Shown here: one piece after another, positions 44,232 to 55,484 of the stretch
Layout of the letters: the number at the start of each line of letters is the position of its first letter
Numbering within the stretch: position 1 is the stretch's first letter
Origin: Collybiopsis luxurians FD-317 M1
Lineage: Eukaryota > Basidiomycota > Agaricomycetes > Agaricales > Omphalotaceae
Assembly: GCA_000827265.1 (NCBI GenBank)
Contig: KN834754.1
Span: 1,318,831-1,382,830, forward strand
Reading direction: 5' to 3'
Length of the DNA stretch: 64,000 bases
The notes under the pieces: model-generated
The model's input: the letters and a program-made list of their open reading frames with translations, nothing else
The model's database searches: none
Told to the model about the DNA's origin: nothing
Position numbers and translations under genes: made by a program

Positions 44232-45448
44232 TCAAAGCCAGGTCATCAGAGTTGACAACACCATAGCTGCAGTGACAACTATTCCAGCTGGCTTTATGCT
44301 TGAAGCTGCTGATGTGCGTTGACCGATCCTGCCAGTGGTTTCATGTCCAGACACAAAATTCAAACCAAAGAGACAACAACGTACACAAAGCCATTGAATT
44401 CGAATGACCAGGAGTCAGAGCCAACCTGTCGTCTGGCGCCTGAAGGGGGGCCATTTAAGAAGATACCGATATTGAGGTCATCGCCATTGTTGGGCAAAAC
44501 ACCCAGCGGGAAAAAGGTGCATTGACCTATATCGCTAGACTCTGTGCTCAGTTGTGCATCATTGATGTATATGTCGAAGTCGATGGACTCGTATGAGATG
44601 TCCAGGTAGACGGAAGCGCCTGGGTATGGTGAGTATACTTTTATACAATTATAAAACATACTAACCACTCGAATTAGAGTTTGCACTATAGACAAAGTAG
44701 GCGAAGTCTTCCGTAGCCTTCCTGGTTTGTTTGGTAACGTCACACGACGAGCTCGAGTCGATCCAGTCGTCGGTACTACTCCAAGTAAACTGAGGTGTAT
44801 CACCTGGCACAAACACATTGGTGAAACCTGGGCCCGCCGTAGGTGTGCTCTGAGGGGCAAAGAATGTCAGAGAGCCAGTGAATGCAGAAGCTGTCGTTTC
44901 AAGGTTGATATCCACTCGTCATTGTCTTTAAGTTGATGGATGAGACTGACTTACTGGTGAACGGCGTCGAAAACGGGGTGAACGAAAATGAAGTCGGCTC
45001 GATTGAGGTGATGCCGCCGCCGCCAGGGCCAGGTCCCGAACAGAGTTCACCATCGGGGCAGCAACCTCCTAAATCATTTGTCCCTATAGTGCAGTACTGA
45101 CTACGTAGCGGTATAGTGATTTTAGAGAACGACTGAGAAGATGTAAGTACAAGTCTTCTTACCCTGTATCACAACAGCCACCAGTACCTGATCGAATATT
45201 AAGGACAGGTTATGGAAGAAACCTCGTTGCTTACTGTCATCGCAGCATTGACCTCCGAGAGGGCAGCAGAAGTCACTATCGTCGCAGATGCCATATCCTG
45301 AAGGACAAGTAGATTGCCGTTGTCCGAGCAATCCTCTTATTGCGGTGCCTTGCTTAGTACTCTTGATTCTCGGCTGAAGAGGAATTCCAGCATTGACCAT
45401 GGAAATGGCCAGAGATATCCCCAGAGCTGCGATGCAGCAATGAACCAT
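44232..45448 (-). CDS. secreted Cys-rich, GPI-type surface protein A (array member 1)
   Basis: Six exons (45448-45235, 45187-45163, 45100-44955, 44890-44666, 44619-44385, 44328-44232) give 313 residues. A signal peptide (MVHCCIAALGISLAISMVNA) precedes a propeptide-like RGLLGQRQ, then a Cys module: CPSGYGICDDSDFCCPLGGQ, CC, GGCCDTG, YCTIGTNDLGGCCPDGELC. This is spaced like a small disulfide knot. A short Ser/Thr/Pro linker leads to a beta-rich domain (SLTFFAPQSTPTAGPGFTNV, SVYLDISYESIDFDIYIND, SWSFEFNGF) and a terminal hydrophobic tail (IVVTAAMVLSTLMTWL) that looks like a GPI-attachment signal. A tandem relative of genes at 46934, 50405 and 52476. Cell-wall or surface location is inferred. Confidence 0.82.
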
Positions 45449-46933
45449 AATTGCAAGAGGCCCCGGGCATTGATCGTGAGAGGCTTGATAGTTTTATTCG
45501 AAGGATTTCGCGGCATGGTCCCTGCTATCTGATTGTAGCATTTGTCAAGCCACCAGCTCAGGTGTTTTCTTTCTGTTCTACAGCTGTTAGTCTTTAGTTC
45601 CAATCACGCAGATCCAAATCTTCGCCTGAAACACAACCCGCATTGAGAAGATGAGGCAAAAGAACCAAAATGCTGTTGAAAGGATAATATCATTTGATTA
45701 TACGCTGCCTGCCTACTAGAAATGATGGTTGTAGATTGAAATCTGAGACACGAGTGTTGAAAGGCGATGGATATCCAGAAATAAAGCAAGGCGGACCTAT
45801 CCTAGAACTTCAATGTAGTATAAGGACCGAATCGTTGGACAGGTTATCAGATATATTCTCCCACGCGAGACCTTGCCTTGGCGGAGCCATGTATCTATCT
45901 ATCTTTCGATCCAGTCAGAGCGATCTACCAGCAGATGTGTAACCTTAAAAGACGCTACAACAAGTAATCAAAGCTGTTTGTATATACTGAGTGTGAAAAC
46001 TTGACAGGTGGGTCGTGTGCTACGATGGAAGCAAAGAGCCGGCCATTAGCGCTTAGCTGGGGCACGGATCTGTGAGTACACATGAGAGAAGATATACTGG
46101 ATACCTCCGAGAACCTACCGTCAGTCTCTTTGGATCTGAAATGGGGAATAGAACTGAGGTAAGCTTTGTAGACTGGCGAAGGAAAATGAGTTCCTTATCA
46201 AGAGAGTGACATTCTGCTAAGGACTCTGCCCAATGTCGCGCCAAATTTTTCCTCTAATAGCGCGGTCATTATTGTGCCTGCCTTGAGGACCACGACTCTG
46301 TGCTCCATCTAGTACAGAAATTTCTGGCTTTGAGCCAGCCATCCAGAGCTTGAAGAGGTTACAGCAGGCAGGAGACTGGCAGCGGCTGGTAGAATGGATT
46401 TTGCCGACTGGGTCGAGATCCTACGCCGAGCAACGCATACATAACGAGATAGACAACTCCAGGCCTCAACACTCGTGATACTCGAATCTACTAGAGGAAT
46501 TCAACAGGTAAACACTATCCATGGGCTACCTTGTAATTTCTCACTGAATATATTTCTTCACCAATCTCACCAATCGCTGGACATAGTACTAGGCGGACAT
46601 TCGAAGTGGGGTTGCTTTTTTTTCGAAGGAGACACGGTTGAGAGTAGCCTCCAGCTTGTGAGATTTTGTATACGGAATCATTTGAGGAGACTCTCCTTGC
46701 TGAAACTTTTGGCGGCAGCGGGTCAAATGGAATCGTCAGTTGGAAAAAGCAAATTACAGTCCATTATTGACATAAAATTCATTGGTATAAACTTTTTTAT
46801 GATATTGTACCGTTTTCTTTTTTTCAAAATTAAGTAAAAACAAAAAAAGGGAGAGCACCTCCGAAACGTACAGTATAACACAAAAGTAGACCTGGAAAAT
46901 TGAAACGGGACTCCATAGGCGTCAGCCCTTAGT
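45449..46933. other. intergenic spacer of the tandem array
   Basis: No supported gene. AATAAAA at 45492-45498 could be the TATA element of gene A. The stretch 46100-46930 is similar to 49560-50400 (shared words such as TTGAGGACCACG...CTCTGT and GGAAAATGAGTT), so it belongs to the duplicated unit. A 120-codon frame at 46475-46837 lies in this shared flank and is not called. Confidence 0.55.
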
Positions 46934-48261
46934 TCAGAGGACTATCAAAGCTATCAACGCCATAATTACTGTGGCGGCGATTGCTCGGGCTGGATTACTT
47001 TGGCCTGGAGCGCTGTTGCCGATGAGACCGCCACCTACCGATGAGGTACTGCCAGCTGCAGAAGAGGTGCCTCCAGCTGTCGACGTGCGTTGGCCGAGCC
47101 TGCCAGTGATTTTGTTTTCAAACCATACCGCAATCCGAATGAAGAGCATGAACGTACATGAAGCCGTTGAATTCAAACGAGTTGTCAGAGCCGACTTGTC
47201 GTCTTCCGTTCGTAAGAGGTCCAGTTACAACGACTGTGATATTGATTTCATCGTTGCTGTCGGGCAAATGACCTACCGAGTAAAAGGCGCAGACAGTTAC
47301 ATCGAATGAGTCAATTTCCAACTTTTCGTTATTGACGTATACATCAAACTCGGCGAGCTCGTAATGAACATCGAGGTAGAGCGAAGCACCTGTTGGAATA
47401 GTTCAGAATTTTGCCAAGTCGTACGTATCAGGTCTTACTTACCACTCGAATTAGTGTCCGTGAAATAAGTGAACGAAGCAAGATCAGTCGTGGTCTTCCT
47501 ACATTCTTTGGAACTATCGCATGACGAGCTCGCGTCATTCCAATGATTCGTACTCCAAGCAATCTTAGGGTCACTGCCTGGCACAAACACATTGGTGTAG
47601 CCTAGATCTGCCGAAGGTGTAGTCTGGGGGGCAAAGAATGTCGGAGAGCCAGCGCTCGAAGAGACAACAGAGGCTGAATTCCAAAGGTTGATATACATTC
47701 TCATTGTCTCATGAGTAAAAAAAGACCTACTTTGACTTGTAACGGAGGTTGGGGTGACACTTGGAGCAGGTTGAGAAGAGTGAGTCGTCGGAGTGGAAAA
47801 TGTTGAAAACGAGGTCGAAGAGAAGAACGAGGTCGAGGTGGAAAAAATAGTGTGTGTTGAAGTCTCCTCGATCGTGGTGGTGCCGCCACCGCCTGGCGCA
47901 GGTCCCGAACAGAGTTCACCATCAGGGCAGCAACCACCTAAACCGTTTGTTCCTATAACGCAGTAATGACTATGCGGTAATACTCCAATGAACGACTGAT
48001 AAAATACAGATGCAAGCCTTCTTACCCTGCATTACAACAGCCACCGACATCGCAGCATTGGCCTCCGAGAGGGCAGCAAAGGTCACTATTATTGTCGCAG
48101 ACGCCATATCCCGAAGGACAAAATTCTTGCCGCCGTCCGAGCAAGCCTCTTATCGTGGTGCCTTGTTTAACACCCTTGATTCTCGACAGAACAGGGGTTT
48201 CCGCATTGACCATGGAAGTGGCCAGGAATATTCCTAGGAGGGCAACGTAGAAATAAACCAT
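46934..48261 (-). CDS. secreted Cys-rich, GPI-type surface protein B (array member 2)
   Basis: Five exons (48261-48026, 47969-47731, 47673-47443, 47389-47158, 47099-46934) give 367 residues with the same layout as gene A: signal peptide (MVYFYVALLGIFLATSMVNA), RGLLGRRQ, Cys module (CPSGYGVCDNNSDLCCPLGG, CCDVGGCCNAG, YCVIGTNGLGGCCPDGELC), a longer Ser/Thr/Phe linker, the beta-rich domain (SPTFFAPQTTPSADLGYTNV, SLYLDVHYELAEFDVYVNN) and a GPI-type tail (RAIAATVIMALIALIVL). The first intron found in A, C and D is absent here: the two half-modules are fused in one exon. A TATA box, TATAAAA, stands 46 bp upstream of the ATG. Confidence 0.85.
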
Positions 48262-50404
48262 GGTTGCAAGAGGCTCTGACTAGAAATTCAGGTAGGGGTT
48301 GGAGGATTTTATACCCTTTTCGGGCGGGATTTTGCGGTATACCGATCATAGAAGGTCACTGAATGATGATTTTCATTGAGGGACTGGCTGCAGTGCTTCG
48401 CTTCGGCTTTACCAATGTTTTGGTTTCAATCATGAAGTAAATCCCGACTTTCTACCAGAAGTCACGTTCAGAGAAGTAAATGCTGCAAGAGGTTCGAAAT
48501 GCTGTTTGAAAGGGAACATCATTTGATTGTGCGCCTAGTAGGAATGATGGTGGTGTACAGGTGACAACTATGGGTATGAGATGAATGCAAAGATCTGGCT
48601 TCCGAAACACAAGCAAGAGTGTATCGATACTGGAACTTTGACTTGAAGGTCGTATAAGTAACGGGTGATCAGGAATGTCAGGCTTCCACTGGTCAGAGCA
48701 ACTTGACGACAAATTTGTAGAATTCAAAGATGTCACAGAGAGTAACCAAAGCTGTTGATCTATTTTCGATACTAAACTCCCATCCTAACTGAGACGCCAG
48801 CGCGATTTGTGGAAAAGATGGAGTCAGCTAACAAGAGGGTCCGTAAACGGCAAGTGAACGAACGGCAGTAGGGTTAATACGCGGATGGCACACTGAATTG
48901 AAGTCCGAATGAGAGAATAAGAACGCCATATAATTCTGAGACGGATGCTGAATTCTAGAATGGCAAAACTTCAGGTGAGTTTGGTCGAGTCAAAGAAATA
49001 GAATCAATCGCGAAAGATCTAATCTGGAGCCAGTATCAGCACACAAGCTGGTGGTGAGATTTGGCACGGCCACCGTTGAGTTGAGGGTTTGTTGAAGGCA
49101 GAGGATATTGACGATCAACACTAGCGAGCTGATCAAACCCGAGCCATTCGGCCTCAGTACTGCTAAGTTTATCACAGACAAGACACGCAATACGTACTTA
49201 CCAGTCCTCTTCTGACAAGTAATCCCTTGGCATGTATTCTTGGATTTCCATTCCCGGAGAAAGTGGTTGTCATCTGTGTGGATACCATGCGACTCCTCTT
49301 TAAAGTTTGCTTGTACCTCAGTGACCCAGTACCAGTTCCATATATGGTCTTTAAAAACTAAGGTATAATTTACAATACATTCATCCAGTAATAAAACCGT
49401 TTGTCATATGGTATCGTTCTCCAACTTCCTAATAGATAGAAAGGTAACAAGGAACCAAGCAAAACAAGCGCCTACAGCTTTCGTCCAAAACCGAGAATCC
49501 CAGAGGGCCTTCTTGTAGAACCAAGCTATTACAATCAGTGAGTAGACATGATGTGCATAGATATACCAGAAACCTTCGAGACCCTACAGTCTGTCTCTAA
49601 ATTGAGGTAAGCTTTGTATACTGGCTAAGGAAAATGAGTTTCTTGTTAAGAGAGTTCACGGCCTAGTGATGACTCATATTCTGCCAAGTACTATGCCCCG
49701 CCAAATTTCTCCTCTAATAACGTGACGGTGTTGTACTTGTCTTGAGGACCACGGCTCTGTATTCCAGCTAGTACAGAGCTTCCTGGCTTTGAGTCAGTTA
49801 TCAAGAGCCTGAAAAGGTTAGAGCACTATTAGAGCAAAGCGCCGGTGGTGTTTTTTGCCGGCTAGCTGAGCTCCCATGCCGAGTACTGATAGATGCATAT
49901 AACGATCCAACACTCGTAATACTCTAATCCAGTTCCGTGATTCAACAGGTAAAAATCCAATGAGCTCCCTTGTAACTTATCACTATATATATTTTCACGG
50001 AAAAATTCCAATCTCTCCGATCGCTGGACATGGTGCTCTACTTTTACTACTTGAAGTAGATGCATAGAGAACAGAGGCAGATGTTCGAGGTGGGAATCTT
50101 TTCTTTCGAAAGGGATACTCCTTGCTAAAACCTTGGACGGCAGCGGGTCAAACGTAAATCGTAAATTGGAAAAAGCAAAATACAATCCGTTATTAACATT
50201 AAAGTCGTTGGTAGACTTTTTCATGATATCGTACCATTTTTTTTCGGAAAAGAAAAGTAAGGAAAAACAGAAAATGGAGAGCACCTCCGATACGTATAGT
50301 ATAAAAATCCAGACCTGGTAAGGTAAGGTTTATAACCAGCTTGGGACTAAGAACCGATACGCGGGGAAAATTGAAACAGGACTCCATAGGTGTCATCCTT
50401 TCGT
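48262..50404. other. spacer between B and C, largely duplicated
   Basis: 48280-49460 matches 50930-52440 over most of its length, and 49560-50400 matches the 3' flank of gene B. The spacer is therefore the B promoter unit followed by the C 3' flank. No gene is called inside; frames at 48452-48736 and 49862-50284 fall in shared non-coding flank. Confidence 0.65.
48307..48313 (-). promoter_or_regulatory. TATA box of gene B
   Basis: TATAAAA on the minus strand, 46 bp before the ATG at 48261. Equivalent boxes precede gene C (50954-50960, 46 bp) and gene D (53897-53903, 50 bp). Confidence 0.65.
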
Positions 50405-50908
50405 TCAGAGGACTATCGAAGCTACCATCGCCGTAATTATCGTGGCGGCAATCGCTCTGACTGGTTTACTTTGGCCTGGAGCGCTGTCGCTGGTACTACC
50501 GCCAATTATCGATGAACAGGTTTCACCGTCAGGGCAGCAACCGCCTACTCCGTTTGTTATAACGCAGGATTGACTACATAGTAATACTTCAATAAACGAC
50601 TGATAGAATACAGAAACAAGTTTTCTTACCCTGCATCACAACAGCCGCCGTCCTCTGGTCGAAGATTAGCGAGAGCGATTGACTTAAAATTCTTACTACA
50701 TACGGTCATTGCAGCATTCGCCCCCGAGAGGGCAGCAGCCATCACTACTGTTGCAAAGGGCATATCCTGTAGGACAAGATTCTTGCCTCCGTCCGAGCAA
50801 ACCTCTTATCGCGGTGCTCTGTTTAGTTCTCGACAGAACAGGGGTTTCGGCATTGACCATGGGAATGGTCAGGGAAATTCCTAGGAGGGCAATGTAGAAA
50901 TTAACCAT
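50405..50908 (-). CDS. minimal Cys-rich GPI-type protein C, ectodomain deleted (array member 3)
   Basis: Three exons (50908-50704, 50654-50630, 50573-50405) join in frame to 132 residues. The signal peptide (MVNFYIALLGISLTIPMVNA), RGLLGRRQ and Cys module (CPTGYALCNSSDGCCPLGGE, QDGGCCDAG, SCVITNGVGGCCPDGETC) are kept. The protein then passes directly into SSIIGGSTSDSAPGQSKPVR and the GPI-type tail (AIAATIITAMVASIVL). The Ser/Thr linker and the whole beta-rich domain seen in A, B and D are gone, apparently by one internal deletion fusing exon 2 sequence to the last exon of a B-like gene. All splice sites and the frame are intact, and the TATA box is conserved, so it may be a functional short form. 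Confidence 0.75.
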
Positions 50909-52475
50909 GGCTGTAAGAGGCTCTGACTAGAAATTTAGGTAGAGTCTGGAGGATTTTATACCCTTTCCGGGCGGGATTTTGCCGTATAACTGATCAAAGG
51001 TCACTGAATGATTATTTTCAAGGAGGAATCAGCTGCAGTGCTTCTCTTCGGCTCTACCAATGTTTTGGTTTCAATCATATAGTAAATCCCGACTTTCTGC
51101 CAGAATTCATGTTCAGAGAAGTAAATGCTGCAAGAGGTATGAAATGCTGTTTGAAAGGGAACATCATTTGATTGTGCGCCTGCTAGTAGGAATGATGGTG
51201 TACAGATGACAATTATATATGGGTATGAGATGCATGCAAAGATAGTTCCGGCTGCCGAAACACAAGCAAGAGTGTATCGATACTGGAATTTTGACTTGAA
51301 GGTTGTATAAGTAACGGGTGATCAGGAATGTCAAGTTTCCACTGGTCAGAGCAACTTGACGACAAATTTATAGAATTCAAAGATGTCACAGAGAGTAACC
51401 AAAGCTGTTGATCTATTTTCGATACTAAACTCCCATCCTAACTGAGGCACCAGCGCGATTTGCGGAAAAGAAGGAGTCAGCTAACAAGAGGGTCCGTAAA
51501 CGGCAAGTGAACGAATGGCAGTAGGCAGATGGCACATTGAATTTGAAGATCCGAATGAGAGAATAAGAACGCCGCATAATTCTGAGTCGTATGCTGAACC
51601 AGCAATGTCAAGTTCTAGAATGGCAAAACCTCAAGTGAGTTTGGTCGAGTCGAAGAAATAGAATCAATCGCGAAAGGTCTAATCTGGAGCCCGTATCAGC
51701 ACACGGATCCTCAAGCTGGTGATGAGATTTGGCACGGCTACTGTTGAGTTGAGGGTTCGTTGAGGGTTTGTCGAGGGTAGAGGATATTGACGATCAACAT
51801 ACAGTGGTACAAACCCGAGCGATTCGGCCTCAGTACTGCTAAGTTTATTACAGACAAGACACGCAATACGTACTTACCAGTCCTCTTCTGACAAGTAATC
51901 CCTTGGCATGCATTCTTGAATTTCCGTTCCCAGAGAAAGTCATTGAAAAAGGTAAGTTCGAAACTGGAACAAGGCACGAAGTGATTTTCCTGCGACAAAT
52001 ATGTCACTCTATGCATCTCCGCTAGATCTCCAAATGAGTTCAGTCGGGGCAGGAAGGAAGGAAAGAAGGTACTTATTGCACGGCATCGTCCTTTATCTGA
52101 ACACCAGATTTCTGGAAAAATCTGCAAGTACATCTTTAACGGCTACCGCTACTGGTTGAAAAAAATCATAGGGTGCATGGTGCGGTGAAAAACATGAGAT
52201 AGCCTTCGGATCCTGGTTGTCATCTGTGAATGCAACATGCAACTCCTCTTTAAAGTTTGCTTGTACCTCAGTGACCCAGTGTACCAGTTCCATACATGGC
52301 CTTCAAAAAGCAAGGTATAATTTACATTACATCTATCCAGTAATAAAACCGTTTGCCATATGGTATCGTTCTCCAACCTCCTAAAAGACAGAAAGGTAAC
52401 AAGGGACCAAGCAAAACAAGCGCCTCCAGCTTTGCTCCAGCTCGTTCGAAACCGAAAATCCCGGAGGGCCTTCTT
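50909..52475. other. 5' flank of gene C, duplicate of the B flank
   Basis: Similar to 48280-49460. It carries roughly 265 extra bases at about 51947-52213 that are missing between GAGAAAGT and TGGTTGTCATCTGTG in the B copy. No gene called. Confidence 0.6.
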
Positions 52476-53847
52476 TTAGAACCAAGCTATTAAACCTAAC
52501 AAGGCAGTAGCTATCACGGCCGTAATCATTCCTCCTGGTCTGATTTGACTCGCAGCCCCAATACCAGAGGAACCGGTCTTGTTATTCGTCGACGTGCTTT
52601 GCCCGATCCTGTTAATTGCAGTGAGATGCCAAAATCCAAATCCGAGAAAAAGAAACAAAGAAACGTACAACAATCCATTAAACTCGAACGACCAGAAATT
52701 ATCCGCTTGACGTCTGCCACTCCTCAGGGGCTCAGTTACAGCGATGGTAATGTTGATGTCATTTTGGGTGGTCGGCAAACGACCAACGGAATAGAACGCG
52801 CAAGTCTTTACGTCGACCGAGACAATGTTGGATTTTTGACCATTGACATATATATCAAAGTCGGCGAGGTCGTATGTAACATCGAGCCAGAGTGAGGCAC
52901 CTGGTAGAAAAATGAATTTCACTACATTGTAAGTATCGAATCTACTCACCGCTTGAACTTGAGCTTGCCAGGTAGGTAAACGAGGAAACAGTTGTAGTCT
53001 TCCTGGATTGTTTGGTACTGTCACACGATGAAGTGGAGTCGGACCAGGAGTTTGCACTCCATGTTATCTGGGGGTCATTGCCCGCGACAAACACGTTCGT
53101 ATATCCCGAGTCAGCCGTCGGGGTAGCCTGGGGGGCAAAGAATGTCGGCGAGGCGGTATTGAAAGAAGAACCCGAAGCTGTCAACGATTAAAAGGTTAAT
53201 GTCCTCGGTGATTTTTTCAGGAATCAGGAACCAAAAGAAAAACTAACATTTGCTTGAAGAGGTACCAAACGAAGGAAGACTCAGAGAGGAAACCGTCGAC
53301 CGAGTAGTAACCGCTGTCGAGAACGTGGACGTCGAGAAAGTGGTTACTGGTAGAGTTGTCGTTCTCGTCGAAGTTGACTGTTGGAACGTGGTCTCATCGT
53401 TACTGCCGGGTGCAGGTCCCGAACATAGTTCTCCATTGGGGCAGCAACCGATGATTCCGTTCGACCCTATGGCGCAGTAAAATCTTTGCGGAGAAACTGT
53501 CGTCAGCTACATAAAAGAGTATATAGGCGAAAAGTCTTCTTACCCACTATCACAGCAATTACCTGTTCCAACCAAGCAATTAGTGAGCGATCCGTAGTTG
53601 TACGGGGTGTGAGAGGTTTCTGCATACCGTCACTACAGCATTCGCCTCCGAGAGGGCAGCAGGATCCAGTGTTGTCGCAAAAGCCCCATCCTGGATCGCA
53701 AGAGACCTGCCTTCGCCCGAGCAAACCTCGTATTGTGGCATCTTTTTTAGCACCACCTTTGATTGTCGGTTGAAAGGCTTGACCATCGGCATTGACCATG
53801 CCAGTAGCCAGGAAGATCCCAAGAACCGCAATGTACGAACGAATCAT
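52476..53847 (-). CDS. secreted Cys-rich, GPI-type surface protein D (array member 4)
   Basis: Six exons (53847-53628, 53562-53544, 53483-53248, 53177-52950, 52900-52669, 52608-52476) give 355 residues. Signal peptide MIRSYIAVLGIFLATGMVNA; RGLLGRRQ; Cys module (CDPGWGFCDNTGSCCPLGGE, GNCCDSG, YCAIGSNGIIGCCPNGELC); a Thr/Ser-rich linker of TTFSTSTFSTA type; the beta-rich domain (SPTFFAPQATPTADSGYTNV, SLWLDVTYDLADFDIYVNG); and a GPI-type tail (GMITAVIATALLGLIAWF). I chose the ATG at 53847, not the in-frame 53880, because it aligns with the starts of A-C. It is the most divergent of the four and probably the oldest split. Function unknown. Confidence 0.84.
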
Positions 53848-54870
53848 GATTTCCAGAGAGCCTAAGAGCAGTGAAGGCAAACGGAGGAACCCTCGATTTT
53901 ATATCACCTCTCGCTAGCACCTGTTTTGTGTGTCCCTGGTCGTAGGGGCCACTGAGCGGATCTTGTCAAACCTCCCGCTTAATCGTTTCGTCTCGACACA
54001 TTGCCTACAATGAAAACCATCCCTGTTTTTTTGCAAACCCTGACCCGGAAACGCAATTCACGTAGAAGAGGAATGAATAAAGGCAGGATCCTGGAACGAG
54101 GCGGCGCGCTATCATTTGATGAGCGCCTGTTTGCAGTTTATAAATGATCAATAAGGATGGTCAACTTGGGCAGAATTAAATGATTGCCAAGAGGTTTCTG
54201 AAGCGCCCCTAGATATAAACAAGGTAGATTCACTCAAAGGTAGCAGTTTTCAAGCATAGATCGGCAGACTATGGCATCGACAACATCGGATCGAAGCCGG
54301 CCGGCGTAGACTTGCCTGGAAATTGAGAGCAGATTTGGAGTTGGATATTTTGGAAAAGACCTAGTAGTGGTACTTTCATACATTAAAGAGGCACGAATGT
54401 TGTAGTCCAAAGCGGAGAATAAGCAGCATGTATATTGAGTCCGAGTGAGGCGAAGAGGCTGTTCAAGGAATGAACGGAAAGAGGATCTACAAGGTTACAA
54501 TGCCGCATGTTGTTCGGGTGGAGTACCTTCCGTAATGAGTCTAGGTACAGTCTGTTTGAGCATCGCTTCCCTCGGAAAACAAATCTGATATTCGCATGAT
54601 GTAGAGCCAAGAAAAACCTAAAATCAACTTCAGACACTAAACCTGTCAAACGTCAACACGTTGGCAACGAATCATATCAAACGATGGATCTCGCACTCTA
54701 GTACGCAGGTACGTCTAGGTATGTTCACTGAGGACTGCATCCATCTAACTCGACTGCTACGGACAAATTTACCTTCCATCGGCATACCCGACGTATGAAT
54801 CTGTAGAAGATATTTTTCGATATTCCGTGGCTGCTATAGTACAGATGTTGAGCTTATGCTAAGTAGTCAA
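53848..54870. other. intergenic, no supported gene
   Basis: Contains the gene D promoter (TATAAAA at 53897-53903). An 88-codon minus-strand frame (54383-54649) is anonymous. Confidence 0.5.
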
Positions 54871-55290
54871 TTTTTCGCAGCTACCTGAAGAAAGGGCAAG
54901 TATGTACAGCTCAAAGCTCCGCAGAAGTTTTCCAGGGCGGCGACCATTTGTGAAGAAGAAACGTTCGCATTTAGCGTTCGTGACGGAAGGTGGTAATTAG
55001 TTTTTCGCAGCTCACTGAAGCAAGGGCAGACATATACAGCTCAAAGCTTTGCCGAAGTTTTCCGAGGCGGCGACTGTTCGTGAGGAAGAAACGCTCGTAT
55101 TCAGCTTCCTGAAGACACAAATAGTCAACTGGTCTCTGTGAAAGCCTTCAACTGTCTTCGATAGACAACTCGAAGAGGAAGAACGAGTCTCAAAGAGCAA
55201 AGGGGGAAAGAGACCTCACTCACTTTGACATTCTGACTCCGGTACTGTGGACTCTGGACTGTGGGTGTGCTTTACAGAAGACTCTTCCGC
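54871..55290 (-). repeat. partial duplications of the enoyl-CoA hydratase 3' exons
   Basis: 54872-55000 and 55003-55120 are direct repeats of about 130 bp (TTTTCGCAGCT, CTGAAG, AAGGGCA, CAGCTCAAAGCT, GTTTTCC, GGCGGCGAC, GAAGAAACG). They resemble 55445-55560, which holds the last exon of the hydratase gene. 55125-55290 resembles the end of its exon 6 and exon 7 (CTCTGTGAAAGCCTT and GGGCTGTGGGTGTGCTTTA-like words). The tail of the gene has thus been copied downstream, the final exon twice, and has decayed. Confidence 0.7.
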
Positions 55291-55484
55291 GTTCGTTTGA
55301 TGGATTTTCGTGGTACGCGTTCACTCTATCCTCTCCACATACATGAACAAATTTGCCTTCCTTCCACACACCGATATACGAGTGTACAAAGAATGCCGTT
55401 AGTGCAATAGTACAATTTTCATGACGTAGCCTGAATAGTCAGTCTTTCGCCACTGCTTGAAGTAAAGACATATAAATCTACACC

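Noticed and set aside
46475..46837. 120-codon plus-strand frame
   Set aside because: Falls in the duplicated flank of the secreted-protein array; the related flank at about 49900-50300 does not keep the frame.
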